Source: Cyrtodaria siliqua
Lineage: Eukaryota; Mollusca; Bivalvia; Adapedonta; Hiatellidae
Direction: 5' to 3'
Assembly: GCA_037043455.1 (NCBI GenBank)
Contig: JAWPHD010003240.1
Coordinates: forward strand, 124,001 to 188,000
DNA: 64,000 nucleotides
The translations under genes and the position numbers were made by a program. This document shows, one piece after another, positions 45,201-45,667 of the stretch. A model generated the notes under the pieces. The model was not told the origin of the DNA. It did not search any database and saw only the letters and a list, made by a program, of their open reading frames with translations. Position 1 is the stretch's first letter. Each line of letters starts with the position of its first letter.

Positions 45201-45317
45201 GTACAGCAGGACATAGAGCAGTCGCAGGAAACCGTATTCTTCATGGATGCCACCGACAGATATAAGGAAAAGAGGAAAAAACAAAGGAAGAAAGCTATAC
45301 TGTCCATAAAGACTTAA
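42..45317 (+). CDS. WDR3: WDR3 (Utp12/Dip2-type WD40 protein), 5'-incomplete, 23 coding exons
   Basis: Gene-level entry; the exons are listed separately. WDR3 is a nucleolar scaffold of the UtpB part of the small-subunit processome (U3 snoRNP), needed for 18S pre-rRNA processing; this role is family knowledge. The spliced frame gives 877 residues plus TAA. In order it shows: WD40 repeats of a first propeller (residues 1-170), an acidic linker (170-198, DEEEEQ), a last blade running into a basic helix ([16 protein letters not shown], about 249-265), a second propeller with seven blades (about 340-645), a charged linker with VPGETNKE and [18 protein letters not shown], the Utp12 domain (about 753-850) and a basic tail ([11 protein letters not shown]). 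Every junction is GT-AG and phases agree throughout. The vertebrate protein is about 940 residues, so about 60 N-terminal residues lie outside the window. The 45-kb length comes from repeat-filled introns, not extra exons. Confidence 0.95.
781..937. repeat. Imperfect palindrome / foldback element
   Basis: Arms of about 45 bp: 781-825 (core TGCCTGATCTCATCCAG) and 891-937 (core CTGGATGAGATCAGGCA) are reverse complements with few mismatches, around a 65-bp centre. The structure suggests a short foldback MITE; no target duplication was resolved. Confidence 0.8.
955..1270 (-). mobile_element. tRNA-derived SINE, family S1
   Basis: Read on the minus strand, a tRNA-like head with an A-box-like GTGCAGTCGGTAGCGC and B-box-like GGGTTCAATC is followed by a body containing TTGGGCAAGACACTT, the phrase GTGTATCGGTCTATCCTCCG, and an end near GATGAGCCATTAAACAACAT. 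A close copy lies at 49490-49795 (+) and a truncated one at 45455-45660 (-). Non-autonomous retroposon; the apparent 119-aa frame across it is accidental. Confidence 0.85.
1381..1518. repeat. 29-bp tandem repeat, about 5 copies
   Basis: Unit contains AATTGGTACTGTTCTTGCAA followed by CGCACCCA or CATACCCA; the copies differ by a few substitutions. Lies about 220 bp upstream of the exon B acceptor. Confidence 0.85.
1743..1861 (+). CDS. WDR3: WDR3 exon B: WD40 blade end
   Basis: Acceptor ctgcag to 1742; donor GTAACA from 1862. 119 nt, enters at phase 0 and leaves with two bases of a Ser codon. Encodes [20 protein letters not shown] followed by [19 protein letters not shown], the WD signature closing one blade and opening the next. 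Confidence 0.95.
1904..2321. mobile_element. Foldback element, family F1, copy 1
   Basis: Left end GGGCTATTCCATTAAAA (from 1904) and right end TTTTAATGGAATAGCCC (to 2321) are exact inverted repeats; the similarity continues inward, including a 'ccttcctgg / ccagaaagg' part. It is split by the SINE at 2013-2215. Other copies: 7123-7493 and 13672-14152. Confidence 0.85.
2013..2215 (-). mobile_element. tRNA-related SINE, family S2, nested in F1 copy 1
   Basis: On the minus strand it contains GTTAAAGACGTTGCGTTGTA, CGCCTCTCACCGCTGAGGG, GAAGTGTCGATTCTTGC, the shared core GTACTGGTTCTACCCAGGA and GGTGGTCTGCCTCCACCAC. Related copies are at 8873-9095, 24140-24318, 36150-36355 (-), 57018-57255 and, with a different head, 63590-63790. 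Confidence 0.8.
2322..2751 (+). other. WDR3 intron B, right part
   Basis: Contains a diverged dispersed repeat with 'gtctgtccgtctgtctgtcc' and two related units with 'gtggcYaataactttcRaagtattaggtct' (about 2420 and 2590). No coding signal until the acceptor tcttcag at 2751. Confidence 0.6.
2752..2830 (+). CDS. WDR3: WDR3 exon C: WD40 blade end; donor seeds a minisatellite
   Basis: Acceptor cttcag to 2751; donor GTAAGG from 2831. 79 nt, entering with one base that completes Ser and leaving at phase 0. Encodes [20 protein letters not shown] then VEHRSE, matching the vertebrate [13 protein letters not shown] region. The last exon bases AGAAGTGAG plus the donor GTAAGGTGCAAC are the unit of the tandem array that begins immediately (see findings). 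Confidence 0.95.
2819..2889. repeat. 23-bp minisatellite (array M1, part 1) across the exon C donor
   Basis: About three copies. Each contains AGAAGTGAG|GTAAGGT, that is the exon end and its 5' splice site. The first copy is the real exon C junction. The array continues at 3873-3930 and 5331-5752 after insertions. Confidence 0.9.
2890..3870. other. About 980 bp of unrelated sequence interrupting minisatellite M1
   Basis: The 23-bp array stops at 'caacact' (2889) and resumes at 'cactgaacacagaagtg' (about 3860). The stretch between is AT-rich, with no open frame of note and no convincing terminal inverted repeats, although its edges (CACTAGCG / GAGCACTG) could be the ends of a degenerate transposon. 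Its nature is not determined. Confidence 0.5.
3873..3930. repeat. 23-bp minisatellite (array M1, part 2)
   Basis: Two to three copies of the exon C junction repeat (variants 'gtggggtaagg', 'gtaaggtaagg'), ending at GGTAAG (3925-3930), where the hAT-like element inserted. Confidence 0.9.
3931..5330 (+). mobile_element. hAT-like DNA transposon, 6-bp TSD, decayed
   Basis: Terminal inverted repeats CAGGGCTGTACAAAT (3931-3945) and ATTTGTACAGCCCTG (5316-5330), flanked by the direct duplication GGTAAG (3925-3930 and 5331-5336). Subterminal parts share 'gggactagtc' motifs in opposite orientation. The element sits inside the 23-bp minisatellite and splits it. CAGGG-type ends are typical of hAT elements; a 6-bp rather than 8-bp duplication fits the hAT subgroups with short target sites. 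It holds an N-terminal transposase-like remnant (4751-4930). Confidence 0.85.
4751..5080 (+). pseudogene. hAT-type transposase N-terminal fragment, low confidence
   Basis: The frame from ATG 4751 begins [20 protein letters not shown] and continues with a Ser/Glu/Lys-rich stretch (SKNKKRKN). A short '(S)LLNFF' opening before a charged low-complexity region is seen in some hAT-family transposases. The reading then degrades into AT-rich nonsense ([13 protein letters not shown]) and stops at 5078-5080, with no zinc finger, RNase H-like core or dimerisation domain. If this reading is right it is a truncated remnant within the inverted repeats, not a host gene. Confidence 0.4.
5331..5752. repeat. 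23-bp minisatellite (array M1, main part), about 18 copies
   Basis: Tandem units GTGAGGTAAGGTGCAACA plus TAGAA, with sporadic substitutions and one short unit near 5390. Each copy keeps a strong 5' splice-site match GAG|GTAAGG. Open frames on the minus strand ([17 protein letters not shown]) come only from the periodicity. Confidence 0.95.
6089..6841 (+). repeat. Dispersed repeat family D1 (GGCGTCTGCC...GGCAGGCGACA), copy 1
   Basis: Starts near TGTGGCGTCTGCCTAGCATG and ends GGCAGGCGACACATGTGG...GGAACACCCTTCT. Contains 'GTCCGTCCGTC' and repeated 'GGCCATAACTTGAAAA', 'ATGTTCATGAAACTTCA', 'ACATGTCCAATAACTCTGAC' modules. The ends are imperfect inverted repeats. Other copies: 24328-24631 (partial), 27147-27500 and 27628-27913. 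No coding capacity; a non-autonomous element of unknown class. Confidence 0.75.
6936..7034 (+). CDS. WDR3: WDR3 exon D: WD40 blade
   Basis: Acceptor attgcag to 6935; donor GTTGGA (weak at +4 to +6) from 7035. 33 codons, phase 0 at both ends. Encodes [20 protein letters not shown] then [13 protein letters not shown], matching the [12 protein letters not shown] blade of vertebrate WDR3, the last before the acidic linker. Confidence 0.95.
7123..7493. mobile_element. Foldback element, family F1, copy 2
   Basis: Left end TGTTCCATTAAAAGATACACG and right end GTTTTAATGGAATAGTCC are inverted repeats, with 'ggaaggcaatttaataaaat' and 'gtgccttctgg' inside. A second foldback (7203-7405) is inserted in it. 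Confidence 0.8.
7203..7405. mobile_element. Foldback element, family F2, copy 1
   Basis: Left arm CAGGCCTGGAATTTCCAACC then ATTCTTCAAACTATTCTTAGAC; right arm TCTAAGAATATTCTCAAGAA then TGGTTGGTGAATTCAAGGCCTGG. The arms (about 42 bp) are reverse complements with few changes. A second copy is at 14236-14502, also inserted beside an F1 element. Confidence 0.85.
7494..8235. other. WDR3 intron D, no recognised feature
   Basis: AT-rich intronic DNA. I see no open frame with family similarity; a minus-strand frame of about 110 codons (8276-7935) has no recognisable motif. Confidence 0.5.
8236..8345. repeat. Long perfect-type hairpin (foldback)
   Basis: Arms TTTATAGCATATTTTTCTCG...GCGATTTATACTGC (8239-8275) and GCAGTATAAATCGC...ATCATGCTATAAA (8301-8343) flank an inner GC-rich hairpin (CTCGGGCCTGCGGCCCTCGAG). 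Such cruciform-prone units may be short MITEs. Confidence 0.8.
8507..8593 (+). CDS. WDR3: WDR3 exon E: acidic linker
   Basis: Acceptor ttgcag to 8506; donor GTAAAA from 8594. 29 codons, phase 0. Encodes [20 protein letters not shown] then DQSDEEEEQ, the charged insert that joins blades of the first propeller; vertebrate WDR3 has a similar acidic region (DPEEPDPKKIK...). Poorly conserved in sequence; assigned by position, charge, phase and splice sites. Confidence 0.88.
8873..9095 (+). mobile_element. SINE, family S2
   Basis: tRNA-like head part CGCCTCTTACCGCTGCGGGT then TCGAATTCC (B-box-like GGTTCGAATTCC), then GATTCTTACAGATG, the core GCACTGGTTTTACCCAGAAA, GGTGGTCTGCCCCCACC, and a tail ATGTGCTGAAAATGGCATAA with AACACCATTCAACCAACCAT. 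It has the same 3' tail as 57018-57255 and 59845-59905. Confidence 0.8.
9305..10098 (+). repeat. Dispersed repeat family D2, copy 1 (interrupted)
   Basis: Begins GAAGGAAGGCATATAGTAAT with CACACCGTCCGTTTGTCC and 'CCTTCCTTCCGAAACA', continues with 'ACCTCAAAGGTCAAGGTCA', and ends GGGGGCATTTGTCACTTACT then GGTGACATATCTTGTT. The shorter copy at 38117-38367 has the same two ends 250 bp apart, so about 500 bp here (about 9500-10040) is inserted or diverged. Confidence 0.75.
10156..10257 (+). CDS. WDR3: WDR3 exon F: blade after the linker
   Basis: Acceptor tttcag to 10155; donor GTAAGG from 10258. 34 codons, phase 0. Encodes [20 protein letters not shown] then [14 protein letters not shown]; vertebrate counterpart 'ILSCRKAGSIMREGRDRVV...ILACH'. 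Confidence 0.95.
10371..10742 (+). repeat. Dispersed repeat family D3 (AACTAACCTGCCAAATAACGG), diverged copy
   Basis: Contains AAGAAATTAAACCGCCAAAT, 'CAAAACCGTT', 'ATGTGCCGATTAAAAG', 'AAAATACCCGTAATTGAATA', 'CCTGGCCGGTTAAGGCGTTT' and 'GGCAGGATAGCGGTTTTAAC'. Shares order and motifs with 46196-46502, 52497-53066 (+) and 55398-56092 (-). Confidence 0.7.
10829..10945. repeat. Long hairpin abutting a hAT-like element
   Basis: Arms ACTCGTTCATTATTGAATTT...AATGATATAATGC and GCATTATATCATTTTT...ATTCAATAATGAATGAG are near-perfect reverse complements (about 50 bp each) around GAGGCTCTTGCCGA. It ends 5 bp before the GTTAGA target duplication of the next element. Confidence 0.85.
10957..11738. mobile_element. 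hAT-like non-autonomous element, 6-bp TSD
   Basis: Inverted ends CAGTGTTTCCGC (10957) and GCAGAAACACTG (to 11738) with flanking direct repeat GTTAGA (10951-10956 and 11739-11744). No transposase frame inside. The interior has two similar blocks with 'TTGGTCTATWTTTAGAACAGG' (about 11145 and 11357). Confidence 0.85.
11965..12063. repeat. Palindrome with nested short repeats
   Basis: AAAGTGATATCATCGCACCAGTG (left) faces CACTGGTGTGACGATGATGA then TATCACTTTG (right); inside, 'CGTCACTAGTGTGACGATGACG' forms a further palindrome. Confidence 0.75.
12175..12695. mobile_element. TTAA-flanked inverted-repeat element with tRNA-like interior
   Basis: Left TTAA (12175-12178) then AGGGACACTGTCCGTAAGTT; right AAAGTTACGGACATTGTCCC then T and TTAA (12692-12695). 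The terminal inverted repeats are about 26 bp with few mismatches. TTAA duplication is the hallmark of the piggyBac superfamily. No transposase is encoded; a tRNA-like segment lies inside (12439-12545). Confidence 0.8.
12439..12545 (+). other. tRNA-like segment (pseudo-tRNA or SINE head) inside the TTAA element
   Basis: A-box-like GGTTAGCTCAGTCGG (12444-12458) and B-box-like GCGAGTTCAAACGCC (12526-12540), spaced about 70 bp, with AGCCCGG at the start. I cannot fold a complete cloverleaf: no matching 3' acceptor strand is seen and the spacer is long. Probably a captured tRNA-derived promoter, not a working tRNA. Confidence 0.55.
12696..13492. other. WDR3 intron F, right part
   Basis: AT-rich; contains a diverged SINE-like piece near 13215-13290 ('gagagggtgaccactataccttcttgcaactacgaggaattgaacc', minus-strand B-box-like GGTTCAATTCC). 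No exon-like signal before the acceptor at 13492. Confidence 0.5.
13493..13590 (+). CDS. WDR3: WDR3 exon G: end of first propeller and basic helix
   Basis: Acceptor atgcag to 13492; donor GTGGGT from 13591. 98 nt, leaving with two bases of Arg. Encodes [20 protein letters not shown] then [13 protein letters not shown]; the vertebrate protein has 'GTDSVLELFCILSKKE..KKMKKARKKAK' at this point. The basic helix may serve as a nucleolar or RNA-contact segment (inference). Confidence 0.95.
13672..14152. mobile_element. Foldback element, family F1, copy 3
   Basis: Left end TGCTGTTCCATTAAAATGTA then CATGGGACCCCAGGAA; right end TTCCTGGGGTCCCAGGTATG then TTGTAATGGAATAGCC: about 38-bp inverted repeats. 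The interior includes poly-A/C-rich sequence not seen in the other copies. Confidence 0.85.
14236..14502. mobile_element. Foldback element, family F2, copy 2
   Basis: Left CCAGGCCTGCAATTCACCAG then CCATTCTTCAAACTATTCTT; right AAGAATATTCTGAAGAATTG then TTGGTGAATTCAAGGCCTGG. Same family as 7203-7405, with about 60 bp more in the centre. Confidence 0.85.
14630..14768 (+). CDS. WDR3: WDR3 exon H: inter-propeller linker
   Basis: Acceptor cttcag to 14629; donor GTTTGT from 14769. 139 nt, completing Arg and ending at phase 0. Encodes [20 protein letters not shown] then [20 protein letters not shown] and ATDSIK. It corresponds to the vertebrate stretch 'EEEDPEVNVEMSLQDEIQRV...KIKSFDL'. Charged first half, then the first strand of the second propeller. 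Confidence 0.92.
14910..19198. repeat. 50-bp minisatellite (array M2), about 86 copies
   Basis: Unit contains GGTTGCACCAGACAAAAACA, GGATGTGATACTATCTCTGT and AAAGTTTTGT. Variants: AGAGG for ACAGG, GGTCACACC for GGTTGCACC, AAAGATTTGT for AAAGTTTTGT. Starts about 140 bp after the exon H donor. Short deletions occur near 18836 and 19080. Open frames in both directions over it are accidental. Confidence 0.97.
19265..19450 (+). mobile_element. tRNA-derived SINE (tRNA-Ala-like head), family S3
   Basis: Head AAAGGTAGAGCATCTGTCTT then GCATGCTAGAGGTCTTTGGT resembles a tRNA-Ala body (GGTAGAGCAT..TTGCATGC..GAGGTC), with the B box degraded to GGTGTCCCGGG. The tail contains GTGACTGGGTGGGGTAAAAT and GCAGCACTATGAAG. 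It starts 65 bp after the end of M2. Confidence 0.65.
19633..19823 (+). CDS. WDR3: WDR3 exon I: start of second propeller
   Basis: Acceptor attgtag to 19632; donor GTCTGC from 19824. 191 nt, leaving with two bases of Arg. Encodes [20 protein letters not shown], then a [20 protein letters not shown] blade and [11 protein letters not shown]; vertebrate 'GHRSDVRTLSFSSDNIAVLS..IKIWNR'. A 20-bp direct duplication (19834-19853 and 19854-19873) follows the donor by 10 bp. Confidence 0.97.
19834..19873. repeat. Two-copy 20-bp tandem duplication just after the exon I donor
   Basis: ATGGCATTTATCCTTTGTTT is present twice, exactly, head to tail, beginning 10 nt downstream of the GT. It may be a nascent array like those at other WDR3 donors. 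Confidence 0.95.
20332..20425 (+). CDS. WDR3: WDR3 exon J: WD40 blade
   Basis: Acceptor tttcag to 20331; donor GTGATA from 20426. 94 nt, completing Arg, ending at phase 0. Encodes [20 protein letters not shown] then [11 protein letters not shown]; vertebrate 'STLQCIRTMTCEYALCSFFVPGDRQVVIGTK'. Confidence 0.97.
21228..23650 (+). repeat. Dispersed repeat family D4 (AGCTCTACTGG...CCTCTTGTT), long copy with internal tandem units
   Basis: Starts AGCTCTACTGGCCAAGGGCC with AGCAGAGCTTATG, then 'GTCCGTCGTCTGTC' and 'GTTAACTTTTCTTCAAACGA', then about seven diverged units carrying CTTCTTCTCTGAAACTGCAA, GTTCAAATGGTGACCCTGGG and 'GGCCCCGCCCCGGGGGTCAC'. Ends GGCCCTCTTGGGCCTCTTGT. A second family member is at 43570-44820 and minus-strand units are at 48230-48705. 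Short frames such as [17 protein letters not shown] are not genes. Confidence 0.8.
23160..23376. repeat. Low-complexity TTTTTGAA tract inside D4
   Basis: About 215 bp of poly-T interrupted by GAA or GCAA at irregular spacing. It separates the last 'gtgaccc' unit from a second AGCTCTA start (23376). Confidence 0.9.
23977..24078 (+). CDS. WDR3: WDR3 exon K: WD40 blade
   Basis: Acceptor gttgcag to 23976; donor GTGAGG from 24079. 34 codons, phase 0. Encodes [20 protein letters not shown] then [14 protein letters not shown]; vertebrate 'TGKLQLYDLASGNLLETIDAHDGALWSMSLSPD'. Confidence 0.97.
24140..24318 (+). mobile_element. SINE, family S2, 5'-truncated
   Basis: GAGGAAGTGTCGATTCTTAC, the core ACAGTACTGGTGCTACCAGG, GGTGGTCTGCCTCCACCAC and an end near AACACCATACAAACAAAC. 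Same body as the minus-strand copy at 2013-2215. Confidence 0.75.
24328..24631 (+). repeat. Dispersed repeat family D1, 5'-truncated copy
   Basis: Contains 'ACATGTCCAATTAATTTTGA', 'GGCAGAGTTATGCCCCTTTT', 'GATTGCACCC' and ends GGCAGGCTATACAATTGTAC with GGAACACCCTTCT, as in 6089-6841. Confidence 0.7.
24738..24823 (+). CDS. WDR3: WDR3 exon L: WD40 blade
   Basis: Acceptor attacag to 24737; donor GTGTGT from 24824. 86 nt, leaving with two bases of Ser. Encodes [20 protein letters not shown] then SDEENPN; vertebrate 'RGFVTGGADKSVKFWDFELVKDEN'. Confidence 0.97.
24905..25041. repeat. Long palindrome (foldback), 65-bp arms
   Basis: AAGAATCTATCATGGGTATT...GGTATAAGTGTTTTAATCGG faces CCGATAAAAACACTTATACC...GGATACCCAAGATTCTT. 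The centre is only 'aa'. One arm recurs at about 510-560, so this is a dispersed family. Confidence 0.88.
25042..26065. other. WDR3 intron L, middle part
   Basis: AT-rich; no confident gene. A short inverted pair of 'CAAAATGGTAGGCATG' (25627) and 'AACATGCCTACCATGATTTC' (25679) forms a small hairpin. Otherwise I see nothing specific. Confidence 0.5.
26066..26655. mobile_element. Foldback element with about 150-bp imperfect inverted arms
   Basis: Outer pair: TTTGGGGCGCTTGTTTCAGC then CAAAGG (26079) against TTTGGCTGAAACATGCGCCC (26619). Inner pair: TGGTAAATAAAAATACCTGG then CTTTTCAAAATCGGTTGAGA (26180-26222) against TCTCAACCGATTTTGAAAAG then CCAGGTATTTTTATTTACCA (26505-26546). The right edge is about 35 bp before the exon M acceptor. 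Confidence 0.85.
26690..26831 (+). CDS. WDR3: WDR3 exon M: WD40 blade
   Basis: Acceptor cttgcag to 26689; donor GTCTGT from 26832. 142 nt, completing Ser, ending at phase 0. Encodes [40 protein letters not shown] and FFTDTLK; vertebrate 'RTLQLDEDVLCVSYSPNQKLLAVSLLDCTVKIF'. Confidence 0.98.
27147..27500 (+). repeat. Dispersed repeat family D1, copy 3
   Basis: Starts GTGGCGTCTGCGTTACAAGG then CAGACACTTAGGGACCAC; ends GTTCCATGGAACACCCTTCT. Same order of modules as 6089-6841 but shorter. Confidence 0.75.
27628..27913 (+). repeat. Dispersed repeat family D1, copy 4
   Basis: Starts GTGTCGCCTGTGCGGCATGG with GTCCGTCCGTCCGTCGTCCG; ends GGCAGGCGACAAGTGTTCTG. It lies 128 bp after copy 3, so the two may derive from a tandem insertion. 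Confidence 0.75.
28051..28208 (+). CDS. WDR3: WDR3 exon N: WD40 blade
   Basis: Acceptor atttcag to 28050; donor GTGGGC from 28209. 158 nt, leaving with two bases of Ser. Encodes [40 protein letters not shown] and [12 protein letters not shown]; the block [20 protein letters not shown] is nearly invariant in WDR3 proteins. Confidence 0.98.
28308..28430 (-). repeat. Dispersed repeat shared with the EFCAB6 intron
   Basis: 'CACAGTGT...TTTTGGGAACATATCCCATA' and 'CGTCACAATTGG...TTTTCATAAAA' recur as the reverse complement at 63094-63180. Short, AT-rich, non-coding. Confidence 0.65.
28660..28765 (-). mobile_element. tRNA-derived SINE fragment next to exon O
   Basis: On the minus strand: GTGGTCTAGTGGTAGTGTCG (A-box-like) then TCATGGGTTCGATTTATACT (B-box-like GGGTTCGATT), and further on CCCTGAGAAAGACACTTTAT. 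It lies about 115 bp upstream of the exon O acceptor. Confidence 0.6.
28879..28990 (+). CDS. WDR3: WDR3 exon O: WD40 blade
   Basis: Acceptor attacag to 28878; donor GTGGGG from 28991. 112 nt, completing Ser, ending at phase 0. Encodes [20 protein letters not shown] then [17 protein letters not shown]; vertebrate '[37 protein letters not shown]'. Confidence 0.98.
29410..29544 (+). CDS. WDR3: WDR3 exon P: final WD40 blade
   Basis: Acceptor acgcag to 29409; donor GTAAGG from 29545. 45 codons, phase 0. Encodes [40 protein letters not shown] and EEREM; vertebrate '[45 protein letters not shown]'. Confidence 0.98.
29701..30183. mobile_element. Tc1/mariner-like MITE, 54-bp near-perfect TIRs, TA target
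   Basis: Left TACTGACGAGATAAAGAAAC...CCGCTATATATTGTAT; right ATACAATATATAGCGGAAAT...GTTTCTTTATCTCGTCAGTA. The arms appear identical or nearly so over 54 bp and are flanked by TA (29699-29700 and 30184-30185). 483 bp; no transposase. The nearly unmutated arms point to recent insertion. Confidence 0.88.
30255..30965. mobile_element. Foldback element with about 190-bp imperfect inverted arms
   Basis: Left: 'AACTGCTGTGCATTTCAGAG', 'TATATGTTTTCATACCTGAT', 'TAGAATGAAAACGGACGCTC', 'GCAATCTTCGCGTAGCCATC', 'CTTCGCAAAGCC'. Right, inverted: 'GGCTTTGTGAAGC', 'GATGGCTATGAGAAGATTGT', 'CATTTTCATTCTATCTAACC', 'ATCAGGTATGAAAACATATA', 'TTGAAATGCACAGTTG'. The centre (30440-30775) has no coding signal. Confidence 0.8.
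31445..31495 (+). CDS. WDR3: WDR3 exon Q: short linker exon whose donor seeds a 4.5-kb array
   Basis: Acceptor tttttag to 31444; donor GTATGT from 31496. 17 codons, phase 0. Encodes [17 protein letters not shown]; vertebrate 'REAEYEESVAKEDQPAV'. It joins in phase to VPGETNKE in exon R, as VPGET does in vertebrates. The final 14 exon bases GTGGTGAATCAGTG and the donor form part of the 35-bp repeat that follows. Confidence 0.95.
31482..36018. repeat. 35-bp minisatellite (array M3), about 129 copies, seeded by the exon Q donor
   Basis: Unit: TGTGGTGAATCAGTG|GTATGT followed by GGATACTTTATTAC. The first copy is the real exon-intron junction. Variants GGACAC for GGATAC and GGGGAATC for GGTGAATC are grouped: GGATAC at the left edge, GGACAC at about 31640-32330, alternating two-unit (70-bp) types at about 32330-34460, GGATAC again to the right end. 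One truncated unit lies near 35450. Open frames ([18 protein letters not shown]) are periodicity artefacts. Confidence 0.98.
36150..36355 (-). mobile_element. SINE, family S2
   Basis: Minus strand: GACGTTATATCTAAAACTTT, TTGCCTCTTACTGCTGCGGC, GAAAGTGTCGATTCTTAGGG, CAGTACTGGTTCTACCCAGG, GTGGTCTGCCTCTACC. Full-length-type copy about 100 bp before exon R. Confidence 0.8.
36458..36523 (+). CDS. WDR3: WDR3 exon R: conserved VPGET linker
   Basis: Acceptor tttacag to 36457; donor GTAAGT from 36524. 22 codons, phase 0. Encodes [20 protein letters not shown] then KA; vertebrate 'VPGETQGDSYFTGKKTIETVKA'. Confidence 0.97.
36524..37164. other. WDR3 intron R
   Basis: AT-rich intron with a diverged dispersed repeat at about 36780-37060 ('GGTCTGTCTGTCTGCATGTT', 'GAAACTTGGCACACATGTTC', 'TTATCCCCCTTTTT'). 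No coding signal. Confidence 0.6.
37165..37257 (+). CDS. WDR3: WDR3 exon S: helical linker before the Utp12 domain
   Basis: Acceptor caattag to 37164; donor GTTGGT from 37258. 31 codons, phase 0. Encodes [20 protein letters not shown] then [11 protein letters not shown]; vertebrate 'AERIMEAIELYREETAKMKEHKAICKAAGK'. Confidence 0.97.
37960..38054 (+). CDS. WDR3: WDR3 exon T: start of Utp12 domain
   Basis: Acceptor ctatag to 37959; donor GTTAGT from 38055. 95 nt, leaving with two bases of Ser. Encodes [20 protein letters not shown] then [11 protein letters not shown]; vertebrate 'LPSNPILMAYGSISPSAYVLEIFKGIKSS'. Confidence 0.96.
38117..38367 (+). repeat. Dispersed repeat family D2, compact copy
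   Basis: Begins CCCGAAGGGAGGGAGCATAT with AATAATCGCACTATCC, 'GTCCTTCCTTCCGAAACAG', 'ACCTCAAAGGTCAAGGTCAC', and ends GGGCATTTGTCATTTTCTGT then GACATTTCTTGTT. Confidence 0.8.
38770..38898 (+). CDS. WDR3: WDR3 exon U: Utp12 domain
   Basis: Acceptor atttcag to 38769; donor GTAGGT from 38899. 129 nt, entering with the last base of Ser and leaving with two bases of Arg. Encodes [40 protein letters not shown] and LL; vertebrate '[43 protein letters not shown]'. A 23-bp duplication (TTGCTGTGATTGAGTACTGG) sits just upstream (about 38703-38755). Confidence 0.98.
38938..41585. repeat. 22-bp minisatellite (array M4), about 120 copies with a 968-bp higher-order duplication
   Basis: Unit: TCCACATGCTGGCTGTTTTG plus GG. 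Begins about 40 bp after the exon U donor. Variants (CATGCAAGCTG, CATGCCGGCTG, TCCTCATG, TGTGTCC, TCCCGATTCCGG) recur in the same order 968 bp (44 units) apart, for example at 39140 and 40108. Because 22 is not a multiple of 3 and the unit has no stop in most frames, long open frames (up to 833 codons) occur on both strands. They are Cys/Trp-rich repeats with no gene features and are not annotated. Confidence 0.97.
41992..42085 (+). CDS. WDR3: WDR3 exon V: Utp12 domain
   Basis: Acceptor tttcag to 41991; donor GTAAGT from 42086. 94 nt, completing Arg, ending at phase 0. Encodes [20 protein letters not shown] then [11 protein letters not shown]; vertebrate 'IHFGQITSNQMLVPVIEKLRETTISKVSQVR'. Confidence 0.98.
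42205..43063. repeat. 42-bp minisatellite (array M5), about 20 copies
   Basis: Unit: CATACCATGAACCATATGGC then TTGTCACCTTGTTCATTCTA plus GA. Central units are nearly identical; edge units are diverged, and shorter 'CATGAAACAGGACTTTTCACC' units occur near 42880 and 42960. Since 42 is a multiple of 3, a 200-codon frame ([14 protein letters not shown]) runs through, but it has no exon signals and is not a gene. Begins about 120 bp after the exon V donor. Confidence 0.97.
43281..45014. mobile_element. TTAA-flanked foldback element with long inverted arms (middle layer)
   Basis: TTAA (43281) then AGGGGTTGATGCACTATTTT; the right end AAAATAGTGCATCAACCCCT-type sequence (AATAGTGCATCAACCCCT) then TTAA (45011-45014). 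The arms extend about 180 bp, both with 'AGGGCTCTGAAAA', 'TTATCAAAATGCCAT', 'CCTATTGAAAATTTG' and 'GGCGGCCATCTTGGAA' in opposite orientation. A solo right arm lies at 57338-57527. The TTAA target suggests a piggyBac-type non-autonomous element. Confidence 0.85.
43570..44820 (+). repeat. Dispersed repeat family D4, second type (inner layer)
   Basis: Starts AGCTCTACTGATCAGAGATC with AGCAGAGCTTATG and GTCCGTCGTCCGTCCGTTAA; three to four units of about 310 bp follow with 'TTGTAGCGACTACTCCTCTG', 'CATGAAACTTCACAGGAATG', 'GATCCTAGCAAAATTTCAGG' and 'TTCAAGATGGCCGCCA'. Ends CAGTAGAGCTTCAAGGTCAT then TGACCTCTTGTT. Same ends as 21228-23650, different internal units. Confidence 0.8.
45165..45317 (+). CDS. 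WDR3: WDR3 exon W: C-terminus and stop
   Basis: Acceptor tttcag to 45164; TAA at 45315-45317. 50 codons plus stop, phase 0. Encodes [40 protein letters not shown] and [10 protein letters not shown]; vertebrate 'DVIGFNMAGLDYLKRECEAKSEVMFFADAT...KKRKRKKREKLILTLT'. The basic tail is likely a nuclear/nucleolar signal (inference). Confidence 0.98.
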   Translation, partial: DRVGFNMAGLQFVQQDIEQSQETVFFMDATDRYKEKRKKQRKKAILSIKT

Positions 45318-45357
45318 TCTTGTTCATGTGTTTGCTTGTTACTGATATATAAAATGC

Positions 45358-45363
45358 AATAAA
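45358..45363 (+). promoter_or_regulatory. Polyadenylation signal of WDR3 (AATAAA)
   Basis: AATAAA 41 nt after the stop codon, followed by T/A-rich sequence; a short 3' UTR of about 60-80 nt is expected. Confidence 0.8.
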
Positions 45364-45454
45364 ATTAAATGAATATTTTTGATAAGTGTTTATTTTTAAT
45401 TCATTGTAAGGTTTTTATGTTTCTGGGGTATAAACAGAATTCAATTGAATATTT

Positions 45455-45660
45455 GTTGAACGGCTCTTTGTTAAGGTTATTTTGCGCCGCCCCAGAGAGA
45501 GGGTAAGGATACATAGGAATCCAAAAACCCTGCCCTTCTCTTGAGTATTGAGTATACGCCTATGGTTCTTTAACCTGCTCAGCGGATCAACTCCGATAAA
45601 CGGTACCACCCAGGTTACGTCCCAGTCTGATGGACGAGACATGAAGAAGAGTATTTCCTA
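45455..45660 (-). mobile_element. SINE, family S1, truncated
   Basis: GCGCCGCCCCAGAGAGAGGG, 'GGATACATAGGAATCC', 'CTATGGTTCTTTAACCTGCT', 'GGTTACGTCCCAGTCTGATG'. Same body as 955-1270 but lacks the tRNA-like head. Confidence 0.8.
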
Positions 45661-45667
45661 AGGTATT